Assembly (NCBI RefSeq): GCF_001693385.1
Contig: NZ_CP016428.1
Span: forward strand, 8,236,001 to 8,300,000
From: Bradyrhizobium icense
GTDB lineage: Bacteria > Pseudomonadota > Alphaproteobacteria > Rhizobiales > Xanthobacteraceae
Length of the DNA stretch: 64,000 nt
Direction of reading: 5' to 3'
Position numbers and translations under genes: made by a program. The notes beneath the pieces were generated by a model, which was not told the origin of the DNA, did no database searches, and was given only the letters and a program-made list of their open reading frames with translations. Below are positions 16,789 to 25,247 of this stretch, in pieces; positions within the stretch are counted from its first letter, which is position 1; every line of letters begins with the position of its first letter.

Positions 16789-17010
16789 CTACTGTCCGTG
16801 GCTCGCCAGCATCTGTTGGCAACGCTTGCTGATCTTGGCGCGGTTCTGCTTCAGGCAGGCCAGCACCACCTGGTCGCCATCCTGCATGTGCGCCCGGCAG
16901 TACCGCGAGACGTCCCGCGAGCAGGCGTCGTGCCCCTTCTGCCGGTCCTGCTGGGCCGACGCGGCTGACGTGATCAAAACCAGGGGAATGACGAAAAGGA
17001 TCTTGGTCAT
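16789..17010 (-). CDS. Secreted small cysteine-rich protein (4 Cys), copy 1
   Basis: A 73-residue protein with a signal peptide (~1-20, ending ASAQQ) and a ~50-residue mature part rich in basic residues. Four cysteines have the spacing C-x7-C-x13-C-x11-C, as in the cysteine-rich repeat (GLG1-like) unit, and would form two disulfides in the periplasm. A related gene at 17248-17523 has nearly the same spacing. The function is unknown; such proteins are frequent in Bradyrhizobium. It is convergent with the end of the TRAP operon, with only 18 bases between. Confidence 0.8.
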   Translation of the reverse strand: MTKILFVIPLVLITSAASAQQDRQKGHDACSRDVSRYCRAHMQDGDQVVLACLKQNRAKISKRCQQMLASHGQ

Positions 17011-17052
17011 TTTGCTTTGCCTTTACACCGGTAGAACGCAATCAGCGCGTTC

Positions 17053-17108
17053 TATCGCGTTTTCGAGCGGTGTGGACACCGTTTCGCATCAGGAAAACGC
17101 GTCAAAAC
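17053..17108. repeat. Palindromic repeat (family C)
   Basis: GCGTTTTC at 17057-17064 and GAAAACGC at 17093-17100 bracket an inner perfect dyad CGGTGT-GG-ACACCG (17068-17081). The form, with a trailing GTCAAAAC, is a common Bradyrhizobium intergenic repeat. It lies between the two four-cysteine genes. Confidence 0.65.
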
Positions 17109-17247
17109 GGGAATCGGGCGCCGAAAACCGGACGGCAACGCAATTGTGAAGGGGAAATCGCGCAACAGGCGCTTAGCGATCTCCTGAAACCGGGAAACGC
17201 CGCGTCGCGCCGCCGCAAGCGTTCCCAGGGGAGCCGAAGTGGGCCGA

Positions 17248-17523
17248 CTATTGCGCGGCGAACTTGCCCTTCTTCGCCGCGAGATCGCGATCCATCACGG
17301 TGCGGCAGCCCGCGCTGAGGTCGGCGCGATGCTTGATCATGCAGGCGGTGATCTTCGGAATATTCGGGATTTCCGAGCTGCAGAGGCGGAATGCGTCGCC
17401 GGTGCACATCTGCTGCTGCTCAGAGGTGAAGGCGAAGCTCGCGGTCGACGAAGCGGCGGCGAAAGCGGTCAAGACCAGCACTAGACTGACCTTGCGAACG
17501 GCATTGAAGAACACTGCGGTCAT
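17248..17523 (-). CDS. Secreted small cysteine-rich protein (4 Cys), copy 2
   Basis: A 91-residue protein from the ATG at 17523, which has AGGAG well placed upstream. A long signal peptide (~1-31, VSLVLVLTAFAAASSTASFA) precedes a mature domain with four cysteines spaced C-x7-C-x12-C-x11-C, matching copy 1. Between Cys3 and Cys4 both share a basic stretch with an Arg-Ala pair (KHRADLSAG here, QNRAKISKR there). The C-terminal tail is Lys-rich. It is probably a periplasmic disulfide-bonded helical protein; the role is unknown. The two copies are separated by a family C repeat. Confidence 0.8.
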   Translation of the reverse strand: MTAVFFNAVRKVSLVLVLTAFAAASSTASFAFTSEQQQMCTGDAFRLCSSEIPNIPKITACMIKHRADLSAGCRTVMDRDLAAKKGKFAAQ

Positions 17524-17730
17524 TGTCGGCTCCTGTTGGCTCGGCAGGCGAGCCCGTTGTTGATGGCAGGAGCATGCGCCCGGAACCGCGGGGGCGACTG
17601 TGACTGACCTCACTCGCACATAAGGCCCTCATTTTCCTGTCCTAACTGGCGCTTGTTCGCGAGACGTTAAGAAATTGTTGGCATTAATGGCCCGTTGCGT
17701 GTGTACCCCGAGTATGTGGAAAGAGTAGCG

Positions 17731-18759
17731 ATGCGTAATGCGTTGGGCCTGATGCTGGCCAGTGTAGTGACGGCGCTGGCGATCACCGGCGTTTGGTTCT
17801 GGACCTCCTCGCCGCGCCCCGACGCGGCTGCTCCCCAAACCGTTGCCGCCCGCGCGGCCGAGCCGCTGCCGGCGCCTGCCGCAGCCAGGCCCGGGCCAAA
17901 GGACGACGTCGAGATCACGGCATCGCTCTCGAAGCCTGCCCCCGCGCCGGTTCCAGTGCCGCAGCCGGTGCGACCGGCCTGCGCCAATCCCGACGCGCTC
18001 GGCGTCAGCCGTACCGTCGTAATCGATACCACCGGCGGCCCCGGTTTTGGCTTCCTGCAATACAAGCAGTTCGACTTCCTGACCGACAAAGAAGTCGTGC
18101 TCACCTTCGACGACGGCCCGTGGCCGACCACGCCCGCCGTGCTCAAGGCGCTATCGGATGAATGCACCAAGGCCGTGTTCTTCCCGGTCGGCAAGCACAC
18201 GACCTATCATCCGGAGATTCTCAAGCAGGTCGCGGCCGCCGGCCACACCGTCGGCTCGCATACCTGGTCGCACGCCCATCTCGACAGCAAGAAGCTGACC
18301 GAAGCGCAGGTCAAGGAAGAGATCGAGAAGGGCTTTAGCGCGGTGAAGATGGCGCTGGGGACGGCGCCCGCGCCGTTCTTCCGCTTCCCGGGGCTCGCGC
18401 ACACACAGCCGGCGCTTGGCTATCTCGCCTCGCGCAACATCTCGATGTTTTCCGTTGATGTCGATTCCAACGACTTCAGATCATCGGGTCCCGACCACGT
18501 CATCCAGAATGTCATGACGAAGCTCGACAAGCAGGGCAAGGGCGTGATCCTGATGCACGATCTGCAGAAGAGCACGGCGCAAGCCTTGCCGACGCTGCTG
18601 CGCCGCCTGAAAGCGGGCGGCTACAAGGTGGTGCAGATGCGGGCCAAGGAGCAGCTCGAAACCCTGCCCGAATACGATGCGATGCTGGTCAAGGACCAGA
18701 AGATGCCGGCGGTCGCCAGCCGCCCGATCAGCAGCGTGGTGCAGACGGTTTCGCAGTAG
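17731..18759 (+). CDS. Polysaccharide deacetylase (NodB homology domain)
   Basis: A 342-residue protein anchored or exported by an N-terminal hydrophobic segment (~5-25), followed by a Pro/Ala-rich linker (~30-95) and a carbohydrate esterase 4 domain. Motifs: LTFDDGPWPTTP (metal and catalytic Asp pair), HTVGSHTWSHAHL (the metal-binding HxxxSHxxxH), FFRFPG, DVDSNDFR, and GVILMHDLQ with the C-terminal catalytic His. It would remove N-acetyl groups from peptidoglycan or exopolysaccharide in the periplasm. The ATG at 17731 follows GGAAAGAG. A strong terminator follows the gene. Confidence 0.9.
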   Translation: MRNALGLMLASVVTALAITGVWFWTSSPRPDAAAPQTVAARAAEPLPAPAAARPGPKDDVEITASLSKPAPAPVPVPQPVRPACANPDALGVSRTVVIDTTGGPGFGFLQYKQFDFLTDKEVVLTFDDGPWPTTPAVLKALSDECTKAVFFPVGKHTTYHPEILKQVAAAGHTVGSHTWSHAHLDSKKLTEAQVKEEIEKGFSAVKMALGTAPAPFFRFPGLAHTQPALGYLASRNISMFSVDVDSNDFRSSGPDHVIQNVMTKLDKQGKGVILMHDLQKSTAQALPTLLRRLKAGGYKVVQMRAKEQLETLPEYDAMLVKDQKMPAVASRPISSVVQTVSQ

Positions 18760-18791
18760 GCCGACAGGCTCGAGTGTCATTCAACAACAGC

Positions 18792-18828
18792 GCGCCCTCG
18801 GAATAGTCCCGAGGGCGCTTTGCTTTGG
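18792..18828 (+). terminator. Rho-independent terminator
   Basis: A perfect 10-base stem (GCGCCCTCGG at 18792-18801, CCGAGGGCGC at 18809-18818) with a 7-base loop, followed by TTTGCTTTGG. It ends the deacetylase transcript and could also serve the convergent gene at 18834. Confidence 0.85.
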
Positions 18829-18833
18829 CAATG

Positions 18834-19280
18834 TTACCAGTAGATGCCGTGGCGATGCAGTTCGCGGACGATGCGCGCTTCGAGCCAGTGGTGCCTGCGG
18901 CGCGGCTTCATGCTCCTGGACATTGACGCCGTTCTCCGAAATGCGGGCCTCGCGGGCGCGGCGTTCACGGACGCAGCCGCGGCGGGCCGATACACCCTGG
19001 CCGCCTTGGGCCTCGCCGCCGCGGCCTTGTTCGTGTCAGCCCTGGGTGTCTCAGCCTTCGGTGCTTCAGTCTTCGGCGCCTCAGTCTTGGGCTCGATCGC
19101 CGGCCGCTCGACATATTTCGGCGGTTCCGGTGGGGCTTCGGCGGTTTTCGGCGCATCGACGGCCTTCGCGGGCGCTGAAGCGCGCGGCGACTCGATGCCA
19201 CCCAGCGATAAGCTCCGATCCCCAGCCTGAGCCGCGGCGGATGCCAGAACGAAGCCTGCGATGAGAATGAGTTTGCGCAT
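18834..19280 (-). CDS. Exported Pro/Ala/Lys-rich protein of unknown function
   Basis: A 148-residue protein from the ATG at 19280, with GGGGAGA upstream. The signal peptide spans ~1-19 (LILIAGFVLASAAAQA). The middle is low-complexity, with repeats of the type EAPKTEAPKAETP, and is surely disordered. The C-terminal 30 residues are basic and end in a compact motif RRHHWLEARIVRELHRHGIYW-like tail (written without overlap: HHWLEARIV then RELHRHGIYW), which looks conserved rather than random. The role is unknown; the long spacer suggests it crosses the periplasm. Convergent with the deacetylase gene. Confidence 0.65.
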   Translation of the reverse strand: MRKLILIAGFVLASAAAQAGDRSLSLGGIESPRASAPAKAVDAPKTAEAPPEPPKYVERPAIEPKTEAPKTEAPKAETPRADTNKAAAARPKAARVYRPAAAASVNAAPARPAFRRTASMSRSMKPRRRHHWLEARIVRELHRHGIYW

Positions 19281-19391
19281 GTTGGTGTCTCCCCTTGAGG
19301 TCGACGCGGAGACTAGGCCGGGCAGGCGGCTCTTTATGTGAGACAAGTCACGCAAGACATGTACCGGTCGCCCGGCGATCTATCGACGCGC

Positions 19392-20918
19392 CTAGGACCG
19401 GGTCTGATCCACCCGCCGCAGGATCTCGATCCCCATGATATTCTTCACCAAGATATAGGATTTCAGGAGTTGGGAGAGTTCGGGGTCGGCAGCGGCCCAA
19501 CTACCCCAGTCGCTATTCTGGTTGTCGATCACAAGAACGTCGGGCGGTTGCTTCCTGAAATCCTCGATCAGGCCGGCGCGCTCGCGCGCCACGTAGCCCG
19601 CGAGGCGGTCCGCCGTCGCCTGATCGATGGTCCCATCCCGGAGCGCCCGACCAACGACTTCCCGAACCCAAAGCGCCTGCTGACGCGAGACCCATGTCCC
19701 CCCAAGCTCGCGAACCGTCGGATGACCGATGTCGTTCGCCGCACTCAGCATCAGGATCTTCGGCCGCGGCCCTATCGGGGTGACCTCCTTCCGGACGACC
19801 CGCGTATCGATGCTCGTGGCGAACCGGAGGCATCCGTTTGCGAAGATAAGCGCGACGAGCAACATCGCGCCAACGCGAAGCCGGCGCGATCCCGCCTGCC
19901 CATCGCCGCCGGCCGCGACCGCCCAACCTGCGGCCAGTAATCCGAGCGCGACCATCGGATAGGCGTGATATCCCCATCCCTTGGCCTGCACGAAAAACGA
20001 GACCGCGAAGCCGAGCGATCCGGCCATCATCACCAGCGCCACCGTGTCCGCCTTCTGCCGCCGGATTTGCAACGCCAGCGTGACCGTGATCGCCAGCAGC
20101 CACAGCGTTGTTGCTGATGTCGGCAGAATGGAGAGGAGCGGTAAGTTCGCCAGCAGATAGACGTCGCGCACCAGCGGATAGATGAGCGTAAAATACTCCG
20201 GATAGAACGCGACGATGCAGAGCGCATGGATCACAACAAAGGCTGCGGCGATCCAGTTCTCCGGCGCGAACAGCACCCGCCAGTCTCGCGCTTGCGCGGC
20301 TGCAGTCAGAATGCAAAAGCCGACCGCAAAGACGAAATACGGCTTGAAGCTCATGGTTGTCGCCGCGCACAGGCCGGCGATCAGGATCGCCGACAGCGCA
20401 ACCCGCTCGCCATTGGCGCGCAGGATGTAGACCGCAAGCGCCGGCAGCAGCGCCACCAGCGCCAAGTGTTCGCGCTGGCCGAAATCATACATCGGCAAAA
20501 TGGTCAGCAGTGCGGCCGCCCATACAGCAGCCACGCCACCGGCACGCTCGCGCAACGAGGAGAAACGCAAGGCCCGCCATGTCAGCGCCAGCGACGCCGC
20601 GATTAATAGAAAGATCAGCCCGTTGGTCACGACCTCAGGCCGCATGTGAATCGCGCGTGCAACGACGACGCCGAGCATATAGACCGATCCCGCCATCGGC
20701 GGATTGGTCTCGAGGATGTCGACATACAAACGCTGGCCGTCGAGCATGCGCTCGCAGATGGTCAACCACCAGCTTACATCGACGTTGAAGGGCAAAATCC
20801 CTCGCAGCATGATCGCCACCATGAAGACGGCGACGACGGCATGCAGGGGAGTCACGGCCCAGGCTCCCTGGCGGGCGGTTTCGTCCCCCGGAAGGCTCAG
20901 GCCGACATTGAGCGACAT
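19392..20918 (-). CDS. Polytopic membrane protein, GT-C glycosyltransferase-like
   Basis: A 508-residue protein with roughly ten membrane segments in residues ~20-390 and a soluble C-terminal part (~400-508). The first periplasmic loop has DVSWWLTICERMLDGQRLYVDILETNPPM, where the Asp and the ERMLDG...Y.D..E.NPP pattern recall GT-C (ArnT/PMT, GT39/GT83-like) enzymes that use polyprenyl-phosphate sugars. It could glycosylate envelope lipids or proteins, but the assignment rests on topology and this loop only. The ATG at 20918 follows CAGGAT; a longer start at 20948 is less likely. Confidence 0.65.
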   Translation of the reverse strand: MSLNVGLSLPGDETARQGAWAVTPLHAVVAVFMVAIMLRGILPFNVDVSWWLTICERMLDGQRLYVDILETNPPMAGSVYMLGVVVARAIHMRPEVVTNGLIFLLIAASLALTWRALRFSSLRERAGGVAAVWAAALLTILPMYDFGQREHLALVALLPALAVYILRANGERVALSAILIAGLCAATTMSFKPYFVFAVGFCILTAAAQARDWRVLFAPENWIAAAFVVIHALCIVAFYPEYFTLIYPLVRDVYLLANLPLLSILPTSATTLWLLAITVTLALQIRRQKADTVALVMMAGSLGFAVSFFVQAKGWGYHAYPMVALGLLAAGWAVAAGGDGQAGSRRLRVGAMLLVALIFANGCLRFATSIDTRVVRKEVTPIGPRPKILMLSAANDIGHPTVRELGGTWVSRQQALWVREVVGRALRDGTIDQATADRLAGYVARERAGLIEDFRKQPPDVLVIDNQNSDWGSWAAADPELSQLLKSYILVKNIMGIEILRRVDQTRS

Positions 20919-20978
20919 GCAAGATCCTGCTGAAAAGTGTGCAGGCAAGCTAGAAGGGGCCAGTTAATAAGAGATTTC

Positions 20979-20992
20979 GGGGGGGGGGGGGG
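20979..20992. repeat. Run of 14 G
   Basis: A homopolymer of 14 G residues lies 61 bases before the start of the GT-C-like gene and about 90 from tRNA-Thr. Such runs slip in replication and may vary promoter spacing; they are also a frequent place for sequencing error. Confidence 0.8.
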
Positions 20993-21082
20993 TGGATACG
21001 CGCTTGCCAAGCACATGGCTATGAAGCTGAAGGCGGCGATCGGCTGAAAGGTAGCGCTCCGGCGAGCCCGCCGAAAAAGGCG

Positions 21083-21158
21083 TGGTGCCGCAAACAGGAC
21101 TCGAACCTGTGACCCCGTCATTACGAATGACGTGCTCTACCAACTGAGCTATTGCGGC
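21083..21158 (-). tRNA. tRNA-Thr (anticodon CGT)
   Basis: On the minus strand the acceptor GCCGCAA pairs with TTGCGGC, the D arm is GCTC...GAGC, and the anticodon stem CGTCA/TGACG holds loop TTCGTAA, so the anticodon is CGT, reading ACG. The T arm contains GGTTCGAGTCC. CCA is encoded at 21085-21083. Confidence 0.95.
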
Positions 21159-21253
21159 GGACCGAAGCGGCGTCCGGGCGTTGGCCGCGAACGCCCGCAC
21201 CTGATATCGGGCAGAGCTCCGATTGGCAAGAAAAACGCTAGGGCCCCGAAACG

Positions 21254-23020
21254 CTAGCTTCCGCCCCAGCGTGACAAAAATCCCCGCCAGCCGCCGGCTT
21301 GCGCCTTGGGCGGGGCGATTTGTTCCGCGAATTCGTCCGCTGGGCCGTCCACGTCGATACCGGGGTCGTCCGGGGCCCGAACCAGCGGGATCACGGCCGG
21401 AATCGGGGCCGGAACGGCCCTCGGAATGTCCTTCCGCGAACGGAACAGGGGAGCCGGCTGGCTCGGCGCCGGTTCGGACGGCTTGGGCGGGGCTGGCTCC
21501 GGCGTCGGAACAGGGGCCGCCTCGGAACGGGTCGCCTCGGCGGGGGCCTCTTCAGTCACCACAGCCGAAGGCGGCACATTGTCCTGCGCGGCGGGCGGCG
21601 CCGGTGTGGTGGGGGCTGAGGGCTCGGCGGGCTGCTCGTCCACGGCCTCAGGCGGCGCAATCACCACGGCGCGGCGCGGCGTCGCCAGCATGGCTTCCTC
21701 GAATGGCGAGGATTCGATTGCGGCCCCCTTGTCGGAGGGCAGCGCTGCGACCGGCGTCTGCCACTGGAACGCATCGAGCCGCCCGGTGACCGGAGACACC
21801 GGCCGCCAGCGGTCGCTGACATAGCCATCCGCGGTCCAGGCCGGATCGTGCAGCGCGCGCACCGCGCGCAAGGTCCACGCGCGCGCGCGGCCACTATCGC
21901 CATGCTCGGTGCGCTCGAGCTCTGCCATCAGCAGCGCGACGCGCTGCGTCGGCTGAGCGATGAAGGGCGCCAGCGCCTCGCGCGCCTTGGCAAATTCGGA
22001 GGCGTCGATCGCGGCGCGCGCAATGGCCAGCGCGCCCTCGATATGGCCGGGCGCTTTCGCGGCAAGCGTCTCGACCCGCACCAGCCGTTGGCGTGCGGAA
22101 TCCCCGAGCTTCACATGCGCGTAGGCATCGGCCAGATCAGGATGCGGCTGCGCCAGCCACGCCGTCTCGACGAGGCGCATCGAGCGTCGTACCTGGTGCG
22201 CTTCGCTCTCGAACTTGCTCGCCAGCACCGCGGCGGGCACCAGCGTCGGCGCCAGCTTGACCGCTTCCATCACGCTCTCGCGCGCCAGGTCGCGATCGAC
22301 CTTTTCAAGCTCGAGCGCGCGTGCAGTGAGGAGCACGCCGCGCTGCCGGCGATAGGTCGCCTTGTCGATCAGCCCGGCCGATTGATTGTTGTCGAGGATT
22401 TTCAGCGCGCCGGCCCAGTCGCCCTTGGCGCAGCAGAACCCGAGCACGGCGTGCGATGCCCATGACGACGACGGCGACAGTTTCAGCGCTTCCTCGGCGA
22501 GCATGACGGCGGCGACGGGATCGTCGGCGCGCTGCGCCTCGATGAAGAGGCCGCGCAGGCCCAACAGCCGCGTGTCTTCACGCTCGGCCATGGCGCGGAA
22601 GGCGCGCTGCGCGCCCTCGCGGTCGCCGTCGAGCTGCGCCGATTGCGCGTGCAGCAGCAACGCCAGTGGATCGTGCGCCGCATGCTTTCGCGCCGCGTCC
22701 GCGTGGATGCGGGCAGCCGTGGAATCGCCATGGCCGATCGCCAGCAGACCTTGCGTGATCGCCTGCCGGCCGCGGGCGTGACGCCGTTCGCGCCGGTTGC
22801 GGCGGATACGCTCCGGCGTGCGCCACAGGCCGCGCAGGATCGCCCACGCTATCATCGCCGCAACGATGACGATGCCGAGCGCCAGCACGAACACCGGCAG
22901 CGTGGTCTGCACGCGATAGCCGCCCCACGACAGCACGACATCGCCGGTCTGCTCGGCAATCCAGGCCGCGCCCGCGGCGCCGAGCGCGATCAACAGCAGA
23001 AACAGAATGATACGGATCAT
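21254..23020 (-). CDS. hemY: HemY N-terminal domain / TPR membrane protein
   Basis: A 588-residue inner-membrane protein of the proteobacterial HemY family (not the protoporphyrinogen oxidase of the same name). Two membrane segments (~3-22, ~42-64) flank a short loop with VLSWGGYRVQTTLPVF, the HemY_N signature. A cytoplasmic or periplasmic tetratricopeptide array follows (~80-400), then a Pro/Ala-rich low-complexity tail (~450-560) ending RGFLSRWGGS. HemY acts near late haem synthesis but no enzyme activity is proven. It follows mic60 by eight bases, as third gene of hemD-mic60-hemY. Confidence 0.88.
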   Translation of the reverse strand: MIRIILFLLLIALGAAGAAWIAEQTGDVVLSWGGYRVQTTLPVFVLALGIVIVAAMIAWAILRGLWRTPERIRRNRRERRHARGRQAITQGLLAIGHGDSTAARIHADAARKHAAHDPLALLLHAQSAQLDGDREGAQRAFRAMAEREDTRLLGLRGLFIEAQRADDPVAAVMLAEEALKLSPSSSWASHAVLGFCCAKGDWAGALKILDNNQSAGLIDKATYRRQRGVLLTARALELEKVDRDLARESVMEAVKLAPTLVPAAVLASKFESEAHQVRRSMRLVETAWLAQPHPDLADAYAHVKLGDSARQRLVRVETLAAKAPGHIEGALAIARAAIDASEFAKAREALAPFIAQPTQRVALLMAELERTEHGDSGRARAWTLRAVRALHDPAWTADGYVSDRWRPVSPVTGRLDAFQWQTPVAALPSDKGAAIESSPFEEAMLATPRRAVVIAPPEAVDEQPAEPSAPTTPAPPAAQDNVPPSAVVTEEAPAEATRSEAAPVPTPEPAPPKPSEPAPSQPAPLFRSRKDIPRAVPAPIPAVIPLVRAPDDPGIDVDGPADEFAEQIAPPKAQAGGWRGFLSRWGGS

Positions 23021-23028
23021 TGAAATCC

Positions 23029-24249
23029 TTACTGCGCCGGTTTGGCGAGCACAGCCATGGCCTCAGTCGCAAATTGACGGGATGCGGCCAGCGCGTCGTC
23101 GCGCGCATCGGCCCGCTCAAGCCACTCTTGCGCCGCGGCGCGATCGGCCGGCTCCAGCGTCTTCAGTTCCCGCCGCGCCTCGTTGAAATCATTGCGCAGC
23201 GTAGCCGCCGTGATCCGCGCCACCACGGCGCCGCGATCGGTGCCGGCGGTATCGGTGCGTTCGATCTTGACCAGTTTGGCGGCGCCCGCCTGCAGACGGT
23301 CGACGATGCCGGTGCCGGTGGTGGCGGCGCTCTGTTGGGCCGGCAACAGTTTTGGCACCAACGCCAACAGTTCCGTGCTCAGCTTGCCGGCGTTGGGCAC
23401 GCCCTTCTCGGCAAATTGATCGAGCGGCTTCAGCGCCTCGGAATTGGGCGCCAGCGCCTTGGCTGCGGCGAGCGCCGTCGGATAGGGATCGCCGATCCGA
23501 ACCAGCACATCGAGCAGCGCTGCCGACACCACGCGGCGCAGCGGCATATCATCCGCGGGCTTGGCGTCGGCCGTCGCGTCGGCGATCTTGCTACCTTGTT
23601 GCGCGATCTCGGCGCTCTGCGCCCGCATCTGGCTCTCGATCTTGGCGATGCGATCGGCGAAAGCGGCGAGATCGGGCGACACGGTGCCGTCGCCACGCGG
23701 CGCCGACTTCACCTCGTCGAGTGCGGATGCCAGCTTCTCGCCTTGCGCGCGCACCGTGGCGAGCTCGCCGCGCAGCGTCGCGACGGATTTTTCCAGGGCG
23801 TCGGTGCGCGCAGCCGCGGTGGGATCGGCCACGGGCTTGCCGATCCTCGATTCGAGGCCGGCGACACGCGCGGTCAAACCGTCAATGACGGCGGCGTTGA
23901 GCTGCGCGGTCTGCGACACCGAGGCGGGCTGAACCGCGGGCCAGCCCAGCAGCCAGCCGACGCCGATAACCAGCGCCGCCGCGACCGCGCCGGAAACCGG
24001 TGCGACAATCCAGGGTGAGACAGGCCGGGACAGTGGCTCCGCAACCCGTGACTCCTCAACGGGAGACTCCTCAACCGGCGCTTGGGCGATCTCGGGCGCC
24101 GGTTCAGTCGAGGGGTCGGACGGCGCCTCGCTAGAACTCCTGGTCTCGCTCGATACTTCGCTGGCATCGAGATCGATGGTCGGCGGCTCACGCTTCGGCC
24201 GGCCCGAATCGGGCAGCGATCCAGTGTCTTCGGGCCTGTCATCGACCAT
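23029..24249 (-). CDS. Alphaproteobacterial Mic60/mitofilin homologue (COG4223)
   Basis: A 406-residue single-pass membrane protein: an acidic, Ser/Glu/Pro-rich N-terminus (~1-78), one membrane helix (~80-103), a long coiled coil (~115-220 with LTARVAGLESRI and DRIAKIESQMRAQSAEIAQQ), and a helical C-terminal domain (~235-406) including PLRRVVSAALLDVLVRIGDPYPTALAA, the mitofilin-like signature. Alphaproteobacterial homologues of mitochondrial Mic60 are known beside hem genes and shape intracytoplasmic membranes. Position between hemD and hemY fits exactly. ATG at 24249 has AAGGGA upstream. Older annotations call it a hypothetical or HemX-like protein. Confidence 0.82.
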   Translation of the reverse strand: MVDDRPEDTGSLPDSGRPKREPPTIDLDASEVSSETRSSSEAPSDPSTEPAPEIAQAPVEESPVEESRVAEPLSRPVSPWIVAPVSGAVAAALVIGVGWLLGWPAVQPASVSQTAQLNAAVIDGLTARVAGLESRIGKPVADPTAAARTDALEKSVATLRGELATVRAQGEKLASALDEVKSAPRGDGTVSPDLAAFADRIAKIESQMRAQSAEIAQQGSKIADATADAKPADDMPLRRVVSAALLDVLVRIGDPYPTALAAAKALAPNSEALKPLDQFAEKGVPNAGKLSTELLALVPKLLPAQQSAATTGTGIVDRLQAGAAKLVKIERTDTAGTDRGAVVARITAATLRNDFNEARRELKTLEPADRAAAQEWLERADARDDALAASRQFATEAMAVLAKPAQ

Positions 24250-24308
24250 CACAGCGGTTCCCTTGAATGGTTAGGTGCCGGAACTTAGCAGAATCGAACC
24301 GTCTTAGA

Positions 24309-24355
24309 GCATGATCCGGCCGTGGCGGCACCGGTTTTCCGATAAGACCATGATC
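24309..24355. repeat. Palindromic repeat (family A), diverged copy
   Basis: GCATGATC at 24309-24316 and CCATGATC at 24348-24355 bracket a core with CCGGTTTTCCGA. It matches the reverse complement of the copy at 46-110 and sits in the hemD-mic60 gap, so the two genes could still be read through it. Confidence 0.6.
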
Positions 24356-24359
24356 AGAC

Positions 24360-25115
24360 TTAAAGATTAGAACCCGATCGGACCTGCAACGCCCGATCCA
24401 GCGCCTCGAACAGGCCGTTTTCGTCCGGAGAAGCCGCTACCGTGACCTGGGTCGCCCCGGCGTCCCGCAGCACCGCGGCGACGCCGGCCGAAATGCAGCA
24501 TTGCGGCAGCGCCAGTGCCGAGATTTCGACGCCGCCGGAGCGCGCCGCCTCCAGAAACGCACGCGCGCTGCGCCGTGAGTAATGCAGCACGGCCTCGACC
24601 TCCTGCGCCACGAAAGCGTCACAGACATCCCGCGGCAGGCTGGGTACGGGTACCATCCGATACGTCGTACGCGTCACCACGGTAAAACCCTTTTCGCCGA
24701 GTTCGCCGGCAAGGTCGCGCGCGAGATCGGCGCCGGCAAGGTACAGGATCGGGCTCGCTTTCTTCAGTTGCTTCGACTTCGCGCTCGCGAGCACCAGATC
24801 GCGCAACGCGCCGGCGTCGCCCTTCGAGACGATTACCTCGCCGAACCCGGTTTCCCGCGCCACGGCCGCGGTAGTTTCTCCGACCGCGAACAGCGGCAGC
24901 TTCAGGAGCCGGCTCTTGACAAGATGCGGCGCGATGGCGCGCAGTGCGTTGGCGCTGGTGACGATGACGGCGCCACAGGTCGCGTCCGCGTCATCCTGGA
25001 ACGGCACCGGCTCGAACCGCAGCATCGGCGCGCGCAGCACGTCGAAACCCCGCGTGCGGAGGGCCTTCGCCGTCGTCTCATCATCCGGACTTGGTCGCGT
25101 CACGAGAACGGCCAT
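24360..25115 (-). CDS. hemD: Uroporphyrinogen-III synthase
   Basis: A 251-residue protein of the HemD family, usual length about 250, which closes hydroxymethylbilane to uroporphyrinogen III in cytoplasmic tetrapyrrole synthesis. The family is poorly conserved; recognisable parts are VLVTRP at the N-terminus, VIVTSANALRAI (~50-60), FAVGETTAAVARETGF and VLHYSRRSARAFLE (~180-193), where the Tyr-Ser region lines the cleft. It is the first gene of hemD-mic60-hemY on the minus strand and is divergent from tsaD, a linkage conserved in this group. Confidence comes from both motifs and context. Confidence 0.88.
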   Translation of the reverse strand: MAVLVTRPSPDDETTAKALRTRGFDVLRAPMLRFEPVPFQDDADATCGAVIVTSANALRAIAPHLVKSRLLKLPLFAVGETTAAVARETGFGEVIVSKGDAGALRDLVLASAKSKQLKKASPILYLAGADLARDLAGELGEKGFTVVTRTTYRMVPVPSLPRDVCDAFVAQEVEAVLHYSRRSARAFLEAARSGGVEISALALPQCCISAGVAAVLRDAGATQVTVAASPDENGLFEALDRALQVRSGSNL

Positions 25116-25247
25116 ATTTCAGATCTCCGCCAAACCGATTTCGGCATGCCCAGGCGATTGCACGTTGCGACCTCGTAATGCTACCCGGTTACGGAAGCGT
25201 TGTTTTTGGCGATAGCGCAAGGATTCAAATTGGACAACGACAAGCCG

